Under the pieces are notes generated by a model. It ran no database searches. It was not told the DNA's origin and was given only the letters and a program-made list of their open reading frames with translations. A stretch of 64,000 nucleotides of DNA from Sorghum bicolor. Lineage: Eukaryota > Streptophyta > Magnoliopsida > Poales > Poaceae. The position numbers and the translations under genes are program-made. Shown here in pieces: positions 1 to 10,829 of the stretch. The first letter of the stretch is position 1. Each line of letters starts with the position of its first letter. Location of the stretch: the NCBI RefSeq assembly GCF_000003195.3, contig NC_012873.2, positions 27,846,547 through 27,910,546 of the forward strand. The letters run 5' to 3'.

Positions 1-778
1 ATTTTGGGAATCTTATATCTCTCAATCCAGGCCGATCTAGCTTTTGCTCCAATTGACAAAGTTGTAGAGTTGGTACTCGAACTTCGTCAACTACACCATC
101 TCCTAATTCGCTCTGGTTTGGGAGTAAATCGTTGTCGAAGTTGCTCTGTCAGTCGGTGATCGCGAGGTCCGATTCAGAGAGGAGCTCGCCGTCGGGAATG
201 CCCAGCGCGACATCTGTCCGCTAGATGGTGCCCGTACGCCGGCGACGGCCCTGCTCGTCAGGTCAACGGTGTTGGCATGGACGCCACGGCGCCCCGCACT
301 CACTCAGCGCCCGTCCATTCTCCTCCTCCTCTCTCTCGCGCTCGCTCTGGCGGAAACACCGTCGCCATTGCCGCCGGGAGCTTCGCCAGCGCCTTGCGCC
401 CTCGCCTCTGCGTCTCGCTTCACCTCCGAGCGTCTCCAAGTCCGCTTTGAGCTCCTCTATCTTCTCCACCCATCAGTTGGACGAGATCTCCCCGAGGTGA
501 GCGGCATTTCGCAAGTTCTCCGTCGTCGGGTTCGCGGCCGTCGCGGCACCAATTCCGGCGAACCTCGCCGCTGCTCCACCCTTGCTTCCTTTCTTCTCTT
601 TGGGTAGCATTAGATTCTGCTTAGGTCTTGGCGTCGGTCCACACCACGGCATTACGGTTGTAACCTCACCGTCGCGCGGGAACACGGCCGCTGCACCGCC
701 GTGCTCACCGCCGACGAGCACCTCGCACGTGAGCAGGCTCACCGGAGCCGTTAGGGTTAGGCGCTCCTACCTCGAAAG
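1..778 (+). repeat. 5' LTR of the chromovirus, segment 1
   Basis: This stretch aligns with 36680-37462 in the 3' LTR with scattered substitutions and a 5 bp deletion near base 69. It is GC-rich in its second half. The open frames here (for example near 225-500) are also open in the other LTR only in part and overlap on both strands, so I do not call them genes. It stops at base 778, where the minus-strand Tat element is inserted. Confidence 0.9.
774..778. repeat. Target-site duplication GAAAG (left copy)
   Basis: GAAAG at 774-778 is repeated at 15087-15091. The uninterrupted 3' LTR has one copy at about 37458-37462, so this is a clean 5 bp duplication for the element between them. Confidence 0.95.
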
Positions 779-1823
779 TGTCGGTGTTTTTCCCCCGGGG
801 GGTCACACCAACGAGTAAATTTGTATGCGTGCTCCCTTTCCCGGATGGTGATGCAAGAAGACACAGAGATTTATCCTGGTTCGGGCAAGAGAAGGCCCTA
901 CGTCCAGCGGCGGGAGAGAGTTTGTATTATCTTGCACCTAAGTGCTTGTACAGGGGCGAATACAAGCGTGGTATGAAGTGTGGAGCTCTACTACGTATGA
1001 GTGTGGTCTTGTGTCGTGGTCATGTGTCCCTTCTATTCCTGAGTCTCTCCTTTTATAGCTCCAAGGAGAGACACAGGGTACATGCGTAGATGTTAGAGTA
1101 GGGGTCGATAGCCGCATGGAGCGCCGACCTACTCGAGGCTTCCGTACAGCATGGCCTCGAGCCGTCCCATCTTGATAGCCTGGTGATGATTACGCGTGCT
1201 CCTGCGTTCTGCCCTGCGCGCCGCCTCGCACTGGTTCTGAGGTCGCATGCTTGTACGGTATGGCGGCGGATCCGGCGGGGTAGCTGTGGTGCTGTCAGTC
1301 GACGCCCAACTTGTCCCTGGGAAGGGGCCATGTTCGGTCGAGGGTCGGACGCCGTGTAATATGCTGATATCTGGAGCGCTGACCTTGGGTGTCTCGAGGG
1401 GGTCCCGATTAGACGTTCCATCCTTGTTTCCTGTGTCCCGACACGCCCCGGGTCGTTCGGTAGGAAGGCTGCAAAAAGATTGATGGGACGGAAGCCTGTT
1501 CCCTATCACGCCTCCCGTGACCTGTGCGTTAGGTGGGGAAGCATCGGGCGCATTTAATGCTCCGGCCCGCGTGCGCGCGTCAGGCGGCGGATGGCGTCCT
1601 CGCGCTCGACGCCTCCCGGTTCGCATGAGCCTGTTCCGTATTCGACGGTAACCAGCGCTCGACGCCTGATCGATTCGCTCGACGCTATTTCCGTCTTCGA
1701 GGCTGCGGCCGCCGATGGCGGCGCATACGTGAGATTAGAGCGTCGAATTGAGGGTCTCGACCTGCGTACGGGCAATCTCGTAATGCGCATCGCTGAGGGT
1801 ACCCCTTACTGATACCCTCGACA
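779..1823 (-). repeat. 3' LTR of the minus-strand Tat element
   Basis: On the plus strand it runs from TGTCGGTG to CCTCGACA; on its own strand it reads TGTCGAGG to CACCGACA. Its TATA element (complement of 1049-1059) and polyadenylation region match the 5' LTR. It carries a sense-strand open frame at 1129-1626 that is also open in the other LTR and, in longer form, in the solo LTR at 55083-56127. Confidence 0.95.
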
Positions 1824-1840
1824 GTAGCCCCCGAGCCTCC
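1824..1840 (-). other. Polypurine tract next to the 3' LTR
   Basis: On the minus strand GGAGGCTCGGGGGCTAC lies directly against the 3' LTR start, the position used to prime plus-strand DNA synthesis. Close variants of CTCGGGGGCTA recur at about 1919-1930 and 7431-7441 on the same strand. Confidence 0.7.
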
Positions 1841-1867
1841 ATTTGAGCGCTAGCGCTCGAGTGGAGG
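1836..1867. other. 32-base near-palindrome beside the polypurine tract
   Basis: Two 16-base arms pair at 14 of 16 positions. The core GAGCGCTAGCGCTC (1845-1858) is a perfect 14 bp palindrome. It would form a stem in RNA from either strand. Confidence 0.65.
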
Positions 1868-1930
1868 CTTTGTTTTGCGGTCAAATTTCCGTGGGGGCGC
1901 GCGAGCGACCCTGCGGGGGTAGCCCCCGAG

Positions 1931-1961
1931 CCCTCGGAGGAGTTTTTGACTCCTTCGAGGG
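1931..1961. other. Strong hairpin, 13 bp stem and 5-base loop
   Basis: CCCTCGGAGGAGT and ACTCCTTCGAGGG pair with one mismatch (a G-U pair in RNA from one strand) around the loop TTTTG. No U-run follows; I do not call it a terminator. The rest of 1862-2600 holds no gene I can support and looks like the upstream region of the antisense gene. Confidence 0.6.
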
Positions 1962-2607
1962 TTATGTTGTCTAATTCGCAGGAACGCTTTCGACACCAGT
2001 GGTGGAAGGTTCTGACTGGCTCGTTTTTGCCCGGGGGTTTCGATGTACTCTCGATAGAGCGAGCGTCTTCCACCCCAAATTGAGTTCCTAGCGGGTAGTC
2101 CAAGTGAGAACCTGTGCCCCTTTCGAGGGGGTCAGCTGTAGCCCGGAGGCGTCCTCATAAAGCAGGGTCGACGTGGTCAGGGATACCAGTCTCATTCGAT
2201 AGAGACCGGCGGCTCGATGCCTCCCGTCGGGGGGATTCCTCTCGACAGTCTCGACCCTACCTTGAACATCGCCAGCGAGTCCTCGAGGCGGGCCTCGATC
2301 TTCGACCGCTCGCTGGGGATCCCTGACTCTGGCGCTCGAGATCGGCTGTCGAACCCTTTCGGCGAGCCAGCCATCGACCTCTCGAGACTTTGGTGGTTAC
2401 GTCCCTTGGCTTACGAGGGAAGGAAGCGGCCGTGGCGGTTCGCCTTTCTGCCCGTTGGGTGCACCTTTTTAGGCGGATGACGTTACGACACTGTATCGGC
2501 GGGGAATTCAGAGAGTCCGGCCTGTGAGGAGAGAGAGGACTGTCAGACGGCGCATTTATGGGGGGAGTTACCTTATTTCTCGGATCTGTCCGTTGGCGGA
2601 CTGCTGC

Positions 2608-2616
2608 CTATAAATA
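2608..2616 (+). promoter_or_regulatory. TATA box of the antisense gene
   Basis: CTATAAATA lies 130 bp upstream of the ATG at 2746, which would leave a 5' leader of roughly 100 nt. It is on the strand opposite to gag-pol and far from the LTR promoter, so the antisense gene appears to have its own promoter. Confidence 0.6.
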
Positions 2617-2745
2617 CGTCGTCGCGTCACCGCCGTTCCTCTCCCTTCCGCCTTCTCGCTCTTATTCTATTGTTGCCTTTGCTTTCTCGCCGTCTCACGC
2701 GCACACGCCTCGAGCTGTAGTGAATCCACCGTCCCTCCAGCCGAG

Positions 2746-5700
2746 ATGCCTGTAAGACTCGTCGCCGCCGACGACTGGCGCCCGTCGTCGATGACGGAGC
2801 GCCGGCTGTTAGAGCTTGAGAAAGAGGGACTGCTGCGCCGCCGCACCTCGCTATCGTCGCCGGAGTGGATCGCGCTGCCGGCGAGTCACAGGGGGCCTCA
2901 GCCGCCTGAGGGCTACGTGGTGTCGTTTGCCAAGTTCCACCGCCACGGTCTGGGCGCGCCCCCGAGCCGCTTAATGCGGGCCCTCTGCTTCCATTATGGG
3001 GTCGAGCTCCAGCACTTCTCTCCGAACGCCATCACCGTAGCGGCGGTTTTCGCCGCCGTGTGTGAGGGCTTACTGGGGATGATGCCGCACTGGGATCTGT
3101 GGCTCCACCTCTACAGGGGCGAGCTTTTCCACGCCCCCACCGGAACCACGGGCGTAAGGAAGCCCGTGCGGGCGGGATGCCTCAATCTGGTGCAGAAGAC
3201 GGGGAAGACGGACAGGCCGCGGGAGTACATCCCGGTAGGGTTGTCGACCAACCACGCCGGCTGGGACTCCCAGTGGTTTTACCTGCGGAACGACGACAAC
3301 CTCCTGCCTTCCTACTCGGGCCGTCTGATCTTGGAGCGTCCAGCGGACTGGACATATGGCGTCGTCCAAGCTCATCAATCTCGGCTCGACCCCCTCCTCG
3401 ACGCCCTGAAGAAGCTTCGCCAAGAGGGTTTGACCGCCGCTCTCGTCCTCTCGGCCGTCCATCACCGGAGAGTTCTCCCTTTGATGTCTCGACCGTTAAG
3501 GATGGACGAGATGGGCCCTGGTGTCTCATCTCGGGACCTTGAGGCATGTCGGATGTCCAACGAGGCTCCGGCGGACGACGAAGTCGCGGCCCGAGTCAGG
3601 GCTGCAATTGCCGGTGATTTTCAGCCGGAGCATGTTAACGGCTTCCCCATGAGACCTGACGCAGGCTCGATCGATCTGGTACGCTCTCTTCTCGCGCGCA
3701 GCCTCGATTCTGAGTTTCCTTTCTCCCCTCTCTTTTTTCTAAGTCTACCTTAGTTTTGGCAGGGTCGGATTGATGTCCGGTCCTCGAGGCCTCCGGTAAA
3801 GGAGGACGAGGTCGATCGTGACAAACGGCGCCAATCTGCCGAAAAGCTAAAGTCTGCGAAGGACTCTGCAAAGAAGGGGGAGAAGAAGAAGAACCTCGAC
3901 CGCCAAGCATTAGAGGCGCGTCGAGCCAAATCCAGGCAGAGGGGGGAGCCTGAGGAAGAATCCCCTAACGATGATGACGACGATGACGAGGATAGCGACA
4001 ACTCCGAGGGGATGGCGTCGCGCCTCGATCGGATTCTCGAGGGCCCGCCTCGAGGGGACGTCGACGCCCCCCGGACGGAGGCGCCAGAGCAGGGTCCGAG
4101 CGGATCTCGTCGCCCCCGGGCCGACACCCCTCCCGTGACCAAGGCGAGCCAAGACGCGCCGCGCCCTCCCCCGGTGCCCAGGGAGAGCGGTCCGGCTAGG
4201 CCCCAGGCGTCGGGGCCACTAACTCGTGGTTGCGCCGTGGCCTCCGAGAAAGGAGATGCCGGCCGTAGGAGCGCCAGTCCCGGCGCCCGCCAGGCGGGGA
4301 CCGACGCGCCTAAGCCAGTGCCTGCCCTCGAGGGGCCTGGAGCCCCGACGCGGGGTGGCTCGAGGCCCACTGGTCGGGGTGGCGGAAGGCGAGCCGTTCT
4401 CCCTGTGGGGTAAGCCTTTTTGATGTTGCGGTTTTTTGTCTTCCCATTCTTCCACCTTTCCTCATATGCCAACCTTTTCTCAGGCTGAAGCGGACCCTTG
4501 AGCAGGCCCAACCGTCGATGGCAAAGAGGCTCAGAACGGGTGCCGCCTCCAAGGAACCAGTTTCGTAGTTTATTTCTGGGCATTGCGATGTTCTTGTGTC
4601 GGTTGTCATAACGTCTGACCCTTACCCTTTGTTTCGTAGGCTCCTCCAGCTCCCAACCTCCAGCCGGCGTCGAGAGGGCTTCGTCTCGTCCCGCGGCTAC
4701 TCCGTCGCCACCGACTCGTGATGAGGCGCCCCAGACGCAAGCGTCGGAGGGAGCCCCCGAGCCCCCTCGATTGGGGGTCGAGGGGGAACCCATCACCATC
4801 AGCGATACGTCTGATGGTGTCGAAGCGTCTGGGGGTGCTCGCCCTATGGAGGAGGAAGCGTCGACTTCCAACGTCGCGGGACGGATTCCCTGGCCTGCTG
4901 GCCTTCGAGCTCTCGAGGAGCAAAGGAAGATGGAGGAGGAGGAGGAGCGGGAGCGCGAGGCGACGCGGCCGTCACTGGAGCAGCAGCAGCAGCAGCAACC
5001 CCAGCCGGAGGAGCAGCTGCAGCATCAGCGGGAGGAGCAGCGGCAGCAGCAGGGGCAGCAGCAGCAGCAGCAGCCGCAGGGGGGCCAAGAGGATGAGCCA
5101 CTCGAGCCCCCGCCTCAAGGTTTGGCCGAACCGGCGCCACTGGCGCCGCAAGAGCCCGGCGATCAGGAGGAAAATTTCCCGGTGTACGGCCCTCCCACCC
5201 CAGCGTGGCTCCTCCCGGGGGCGCCTGCAGCGATCCGGGCAGAGTCGGGGCGAGCGGACGGAGTGGTGGCGCTCACCTGTATGATGCGCACCCCCACCGA
5301 CCCCGAGTCCGAGATCAAGAGGACGATCTACGGCATGGACGGGATCGCCCTAGGGTTCCTCCGGGAGCGTCGAGCATGGGAAGACCGCTTTCCCTCTGAA
5401 GAGGATGAGATTGGGTCGTCAGGGAGCAAGGACGGTACCTGGAAGACGGTGGATGACGACGGGCGGTTCCCTTGCCTCGCCGACCTGTTCTTGCGCCACG
5501 GGGGTTCCCTCGAGACCGTCGAGAACTTTATCCGCGGTGTCAAGGCGCGGGCTGATCGGGAGATGGAGAACTGGTGTCCCGATCGGATTCGTATCCGAGC
5601 TTCCACCGACCCGTCCGAGCCCAATATCTTCCTCGACGACAAGAAGGAGGTCAAGAAGTGGGAGCATGTCGAGGAGCTCCGCCTTTGGATGAAGCACGTG

Positions 5701-7048
5701 GTGGGGCTCCTGTCGGACGTCATCAACAACGGGCTCGGGCCTGCTTATTTTGTAAGTGTTTCTCGAACTCCCATCTTCATGGTGCTTTCTGGTTTCTGTA
5801 TTCTAATCCGTCCGACCCTTGATTCGCAGGATATGAAAGAGACCTCTCGCATCAAGTCCAGCTTCATACACGCCACGAGGGGCGGTTGGGAGCAGCTCCC
5901 CCTCCTCAAGGATCAACTCCTCGAGTCGCAGGAAAAGCTCCTTAAAGCTTACAAAGATCTCATAGCACTCGAGGAGGAGAAGAAGGCAAGGGAGGCTGCT
6001 TTGGCCGAGGCCCGAGAGGCCTCGAAGAAGGCGGAGGAGGAGGCGATGCAGCTACAGGAGCGGGCTCTTGCGGTCGAGGAGGCCGCGTCCAGAGCCCGGG
6101 AGGAGGCCCTGTCCTACAAGAGCGTCGTTGCGGACCTGGACAAGGAGAAGGGCCTTCTCAAGACCGACCTGGACTCCCTCCGTGATTCCTTCCAGAAGAT
6201 GAAAGTGGCGTACGTGGACAGTGAGGTCGCAAGGGGTGCCGCCGAGGATGAAAAGAAGAAAGCCCTCGAAGACCTCGAGGCGGAGCGGGCTCGATCCCGC
6301 AGTCTCTCTGACGACGTCGAGCGTCTGAAGGGAGAATTGCTGGAGAAGAGTGGGGCCGTTGCTCAGGCTGGCAGGGTGATCGAAGATCTCCGCGTCGCCA
6401 ATACTGAGCTGGCGCGCTCCAACAGAGAGATCGAGCGTGCCAACACCAGATTGGTCGGCGAGAACACGGCCCTAGAGGAGAGCATCAAAGGTATGTTTCT
6501 TTTGTCGAATTACCTTTTTCGAGGTGTGCTTGAGTTTTTCCTAAAGCTTCTTTATATTGGCTTTTGCAGGGCTCAAGGACGAACTCCTGGCCGCCCAAGC
6601 CGAGGCTCGCAACGCCAAGGCTCAGCTCGAGGCTGAGGTTGCTTTGAACCGTCGAGTGCGGACGGCGATAAGCGATCTCTCGACCTCTTGGGAGGTCGAG
6701 CCTATGGATGAGTCAAGGGAGGACGCTCGAGGCGACGCCCTGGTCGACCAGTTGTGCTACATAGGCACGATGCTGCGAGACCGAGTGTGGGACGCCCTCC
6801 ACATTGGGGTGAAGCGGGCGATGGCGGTTGTCTGCTCGGGCTTCTCCTACGACATGGAGGTGGTGTCCCATGGCTTCGTCACCGACATCTCCAAGACCAA
6901 CGCGGAGAACGAGGAGAGGCTTCATGCCTTGATCGACGACGCGGAGGCTCCTGGGGAAAGGTTGGCCAAGCTCTTCGAGCCTGAGGTGCTACCTTCTGAG
7001 GCTAGCTCGGGCGGAGGTGAGGGCGGTGAGGATCGTGCCGCGGACTGA
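2746..7048 (+). CDS. Six-exon antisense gene of the Tat element; Transposase_28-like N terminus, coiled-coil C terminus
   Basis: It runs opposite to gag-pol. I read exons 2746-3678, 3763-4409, 4484-4564, 4650-5751, 5830-6490 and 6570-7048, each intron starting GT and ending AG. The exons sum to 3903 nt, exactly 1301 codons with the stop and no internal stop. The exon-4 acceptor is the least certain: of the two nearby AGs (4639, 4649) only 4649 keeps frame. Residues ~60-220 resemble the grass 'putative gypsy type transposon' domain (Transposase_28, from memory), with PPEGYVVSF and LGMMPHWDLW. Next come a Lys-rich then acidic stretch, a Gln/Glu-rich tract (CAG repeats, 4979-5085), a second conserved-looking block from ~5280, and heptad-rich coiled coil (~5880-6660). 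Such antisense ORFs are known in Tat elements; molecular function is unknown. Introns can persist here because they are antisense to the genomic RNA. Confidence 0.75.
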
Positions 7049-7601
7049 GGCCTGCGAGCCTGCTCAGGGTGCCTGAGGCCCCTTGTATGATACTTCATTA
7101 ATCCTGCTGTTAGGTGATACAGTATCTTTTTGTGATTGTTAAATGCTTATTTGTCTTTCCGCTCGAGGTTCTTTTGTTTCTCTTTGTTCCTACGTTTGTA
7201 TCCCTTGCTCGATCTTTGGTCAAAAAACAACCTCGATTACCTCAAGGGTAAGGAAGTGAGTAGAGTTTCCGTAGCCCGGGGGCGTGGGAGTTCTCCGGCT
7301 CGTTATCCCTCGCCCTTTGGGGGGCTCGAGGCGCCTTAGTTACTCGAACCGTGCAAGGTTTACTAAGTAAGAAAAAACTTCTTGGTTTTTTCGACGCTTG
7401 GGGGGGGGGTCGTCCCCCTGGTAGCCCCCGAGGGGGTGCTGACTATGATGGGTCATGGTCGGCATCCCCTTTTAACGTCGAGACTATGACTCGTAACTAT
7501 TTTTTGCACAAAAAGAAGTCGCTCGAGAGAAAGACTTTATTTATTCACGCGTTCGTTTACAAAGTCTTCGTACAAAATGTAGGAACGTAAGTTTAGGACT
7601 T
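7049..7601. other. Convergent spacer between antisense gene and pol
   Basis: The antisense gene (+) and pol (-) end tail to tail here. I see no convincing reading frame. It contains a G-run (7401-7409) and a polypurine-tract-like motif on the minus strand (7431-7441). The 3' ends of both transcripts probably lie here or just beyond. Confidence 0.6.
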
Positions 7602-10600
7602 CTAGGGGTAGAATCGACGTAGCTGTTCGATGTTCCATGCGTTGGTGAAGATTGCCCCCTTTTCGTCCGCTAATTTGTACGTTCCTGGCTTAAGGACCTC
7701 GGCCACCACATACGGGCCTTCCCAAGGTGGAGTCAGCTTGTGGCATCCTTGGTTGCTTTGCCGGCGTCGTAGGACGAGGTCGCCTACGTTGAGGTCCCTC
7801 TTGCGCACGTGCTTGTCGTGGTAGCGTCGGAGTCTCTGCTGATATCTGGCAGAGTTGAGGAGGGCCATGTCTCGAGCCTCCTCGAGTTGGTCGACCGCGT
7901 TTTCTTGAGTTTCTTTGTTCGATTGCTCGTTGTAAGCCTTGAGTCGAGGTGACCCATACTCGAGGTCTGTGGGGAGGATAGCCTCAGAGCCGTAGACCAT
8001 GAAGAACGGGGTGTATTTGGTGGCCCTGCTTGGCGTTGTCCTAAGGCTCCATAGGACTGAGGAAAGCTCCTCGACCCATTTCTTGCCGAATTTCTTCAAT
8101 CGATTGTAGATCCTTGGCTTGAGTCCTTGTAAAATCATGCCGTTGGCACGCTCGACTTGGCCGTTAGTTCGAGGGTGGGCTACTGCAGACCAGTTTACAT
8201 GGATATGATGCTGATCGCAGAAATCCAAGAACTTTCTGCCGGTGAACTGGGTGCCGTTGTCGGTGATGATGACATTGGGGATCCCAAACCGATGGATGAT
8301 GTCGGTGAAGAAGAGGACGGCCTGCTCGGAGCGGATGTTGGTGATGGGTCGAGCCTCGATCCATTTGGAGAACTTGTCGATGGCCACCAGCAAATGGGTG
8401 TACCCTCCTTTCGCCTTTTGTAGAGGTCCTACTAAATCGAGCCCCCATACCGCAAACGGCCAGGTGATGGGGATCATCTGAAGAGCGTGGGCGGGCAGAT
8501 GCGTCTGCTTGGCGTAGAACTGGCACCCATGACACGAGCGTACGAGCTCGATGGCATCCGCCACGGCCGTTGGCCAGTAGAAGCCTTGCCGAAAAGCGTT
8601 CCCTACAAGGGTCCGTGGAGCGGCGTGGTGGCCACAAGCCCCCGAGTGCAGGTCATCGAGGAGTTTTCGGCCTTCTTCTACGGTGATGCAGCGTTGTAAG
8701 ACCCCCGTCGGGCTTCGTCGATATAGCTCGTTGTCTTCGCCATAGATTACATATGATTTGGCCCGTCGAGCGATACGACGAGCTTCTGTCTTGTCTTCTG
8801 GCAACTCGCCGCGGATAAGGCAGTCGAGGAACGGTGTGCGCCAATCGAATGGTCGACCCGGTCGTCGTTCTATCTCCATCATCTGTTCCACCATCAAGAG
8901 CGTATCGACAGCATTGGCTGGTTGGGCGGTGGTGGCGTCGACGCCAGCCCCCGTGCCTAGGTCGACGGATGGCTCGTGAAGATCTTTTGAGAATGCATCA
9001 GGCGGCACTGTGCCTCTGGTCGATGCGATCTTGGCGAGTTCGTCGGCTGCCTCGTTGTAGCGTCGAGCGACATGGACAAGCTCGAGACCGTGGAACCTGT
9101 CCTCGAGTCGACGGACCTCCTTGCAGTACGCTTCCATTTTTGGGTCGTGGCAGCTCGAGGTTTTCATTACTTGGTCGATGACGAGTTGGGAGTCACCACG
9201 GACGTCGAGGCGTCGGACTCCCAACTCGATAGCGATCTTGAGACCGTTGACGAGGGCCTCATATTCTGCGACATTGTTAGATGCGGCAAAATGAATCCTG
9301 ATTATGTACCTCATGTGGACGCCCAAGGGTGAGATGAACAGCAGGCCGGCTCCGGCTCCAGTTTTCATGAGCGACCCATCGAAATACATCGTCCATAGTT
9401 CCGCCTGGACCTGGGTCGGGGGGAGCTGGGTGTCCGTCCATTCTGCGATGAAGTCTACCAGGGCCTGCGATTTGATGGCTTTGCGAGGCGCATAAGTGAG
9501 AGTCTCACTCATGAGCTCGACCGACCATTTTGCTATTCTTCCCGTGGCTTCTTTGCTCTGTATTATTTCGCCTAAAGGAAAAGACGAGACCACCGTGATG
9601 GGGTGGCCAAGGAAGTAATGCTGCAGCTTGCGACGGGCAAGGATTACGGCATAAATCAACTTCTGGATCTGGGGATAACGTACTTTGGTCTCCGAAAGCA
9701 CCTCGCTGATGAAATATACTGGCCTCTGAACCGGTAACGCATGTCCCTCCTCCTGCCTCTCGACCACCACCGCCGCGCTGACGACCTGGGTCGTCGACGC
9801 GACGTAGAGGAGCAGCGGTTCTGCAGGTTGAGGTGGAACCAGGACTGGTGCCGAGGTCAGCGTCTTTTTCAGCCTTTCGAGTGCTTCCTCGGCCTCGGGG
9901 GTCCAAGAAAAGCGCTCGACCTTCTTTAGGAGTCGATATAATGGTAATGCTTTTTCTCCCAGTCTCGAGATGAAACGGCTCAGAGCCGCCAGGCACCCCG
10001 TGACTCTCTGTACACCCTTGATGTCTCGGATCGGCCCCATTTTCGTGATGGCCGAGACTTTTTCGGGGTTGGCTTCGATGCCGCGCTGTGAAACGATGTA
10101 TCCTAGGAGCATGCCTCGAGGCACACCGAAAACGCACTTCTCGGGATTGAGCTTGATCCGGCTGGTGCGTAGGCAGCTAAAGGCAATCTCGAGGTCCTGG
10201 ATCAGGTCTCCTCGTCGCTTTGACTTGACGACAATGTCGTCGACGTAGGCCTCGACCGTTGACCCTATATGTTCGCCAAATACGTGGAGCATGCAACGTT
10301 GATACGTGGCTCCCGCGTTTCGAAGCCCAAATGGCATGGTCACGTAGCAATACATCCCAAAAGGCGTGATGAAAGAGGTCGCGAGCTGGTCGGACTCCTT
10401 CATTTTTATTTGGTGGTAACCAGAATATGCATCAAGGAAAGAAAGGGTTTCACATCCCGCGGTAGAATCGACAATCTGGTCAATGCGTGGCAATGGAAAG
10501 GGAACTTTTGGACATGCTTTATTCAGACTAGTATAATCGACACACATCCTCATTTTCCCATTCTTTTTCTTAACTAATACAGGGTTCGCTAACCAGTCAG

Positions 10601-10829
10601 GATGATGAACCTCCTTGATGAATCCGGCCGTCAAAAGCTTGTGGACTTCCTCGCCAATGATCTTGCGCTTCTCTTCGTCGAATCGGCGCAACCGCTGCTT
10701 CACTGGCTTGGAGCCGGCTCGAATCTCCAAGGAGTGCTCGGCGACTTCCCTCGGTATGCCCGGCATGTCCGAGGGGCTCCATGCAAACATATTAGCATTT
10801 GCACGGAGAAAGTCGACAAGCACGGCTTC
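7602..10829 (-). CDS. pol: pol: reverse transcriptase, RNase H, second RNase H, integrase
   Basis: It continues in the gag-protease frame after one UAG (10830-10832) and is open for about 1075 residues. In order: reverse transcriptase with MRMCVDYTSLNK (~residue 93-105) and catalytic YVDD (~205); Ty3-type RNase H with VYFISEVLSETK (~370); a second, archaeal-type RNase H with MYFDGSL, NNVAEYEAL and HVARRYNEAADELAK (~485-610), a hallmark of Tat elements; integrase with HHCC zinc site (CHGCQFYAKQ) and D,D,E residues in GLDLVGP, TDNGTQFTG and NGQVERANG. The C-terminal region ends near LRRFYP. There is no chromodomain. All catalytic residues I looked for are present, so it may be functional. It would be made as part of a gag-pol polyprotein in cytoplasmic particles. 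Confidence 0.93.
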   Translation of the reverse strand, partial: EAVLVDFLRANANMFAWSPSDMPGIPREVAEHSLEIRAGSKPVKQRLRRFDEEKRKIIGEEVHKLLTAGFIKEVHHPDWLANPVLVKKKNGKMRMCVDYTSLNKACPKVPFPLPRIDQIVDSTAGCETLSFLDAYSGYHQIKMKESDQLATSFITPFGMYCYVTMPFGLRNAGATYQRCMLHVFGEHIGSTVEAYVDDIVVKSKRRGDLIQDLEIAFSCLRTSRIKLNPEKCVFGVPRGMLLGYIVSQRGIEANPEKVSAITKMGPIRDIKGVQRVTGCLAALSRFISRLGEKALPLYRLLKKVERFSWTPEAEEALERLKKTLTSAPVLVPPQPAEPLLLYVASTTQVVSAAVVVERQEEGHALPVQRPVYFISEVLSETKVRYPQIQKLIYAVILARRKLQHYFLGHPITVVSSFPLGEIIQSKEATGRIAKWSVELMSETLTYAPRKAIKSQALVDFIAEWTDTQLPPTQVQAELWTMYFDGSLMKTGAGAGLLFISPLGVHMRYIIRIHFAASNNVAEYEALVNGLKIAIELGVRRLDVRGDSQLVIDQVMKTSSCHDPKMEAYCKEVRRLEDRFHGLELVHVARRYNEAADELAKIASTRGTVPPDAFSKDLHEPSVDLGTGAGVDATTAQPANAVDTLLMVEQMMEIERRPGRPFDWRTPFLDCLIRGELPEDKTEARRIARRAKSYVIYGEDNELYRRSPTGVLQRCITVEEGRKLLDDLHSGACGHHAAPRTLVGNAFRQGFYWPTAVADAIELVRSCHGCQFYAKQTHLPAHALQMIPITWPFAVWGLDLVGPLQKAKGGYTHLLVAIDKFSKWIEARPITNIRSEQAVLFFTDIIHRFGIPNVIITDNGTQFTGRKFLDFCDQHHIHVNWSAVAHPRTNGQVERANGMILQGLKPRIYNRLKKFGKKWVEELSSVLWSLRTTPSRATKYTPFFMVYGSEAILPTDLEYGSPRLKAYNEQSNKETQENAVDQLEEARDMALLNSARYQQRLRRYHDKHVRKRDLNVGDLVLRRRQSNQGCHKLTPPWEGPYVVAEVLKPGTYKLADEKGAIFTNAWNIEQLRRFYP

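Noticed and set aside
749..760. Telomere-like GTTAGGGTTAGG
   Set aside because: Only two units and present in both LTRs of the chromovirus, so it is part of the LTR and not an interstitial telomere.
3070..3547. Minus-strand and alternate plus-strand frames over the antisense gene
   Set aside because: Shadows of the exon-1 reading frame; no independent start signals or motifs.
8157..9332. Several plus-strand frames over pol
   Set aside because: Complementary shadows of the integrase and RNase H coding sequence.
9505..10137. A 210-codon minus-strand frame overlapping pol
   Set aside because: It is an out-of-frame reading of the intact pol gene, permitted by high GC.
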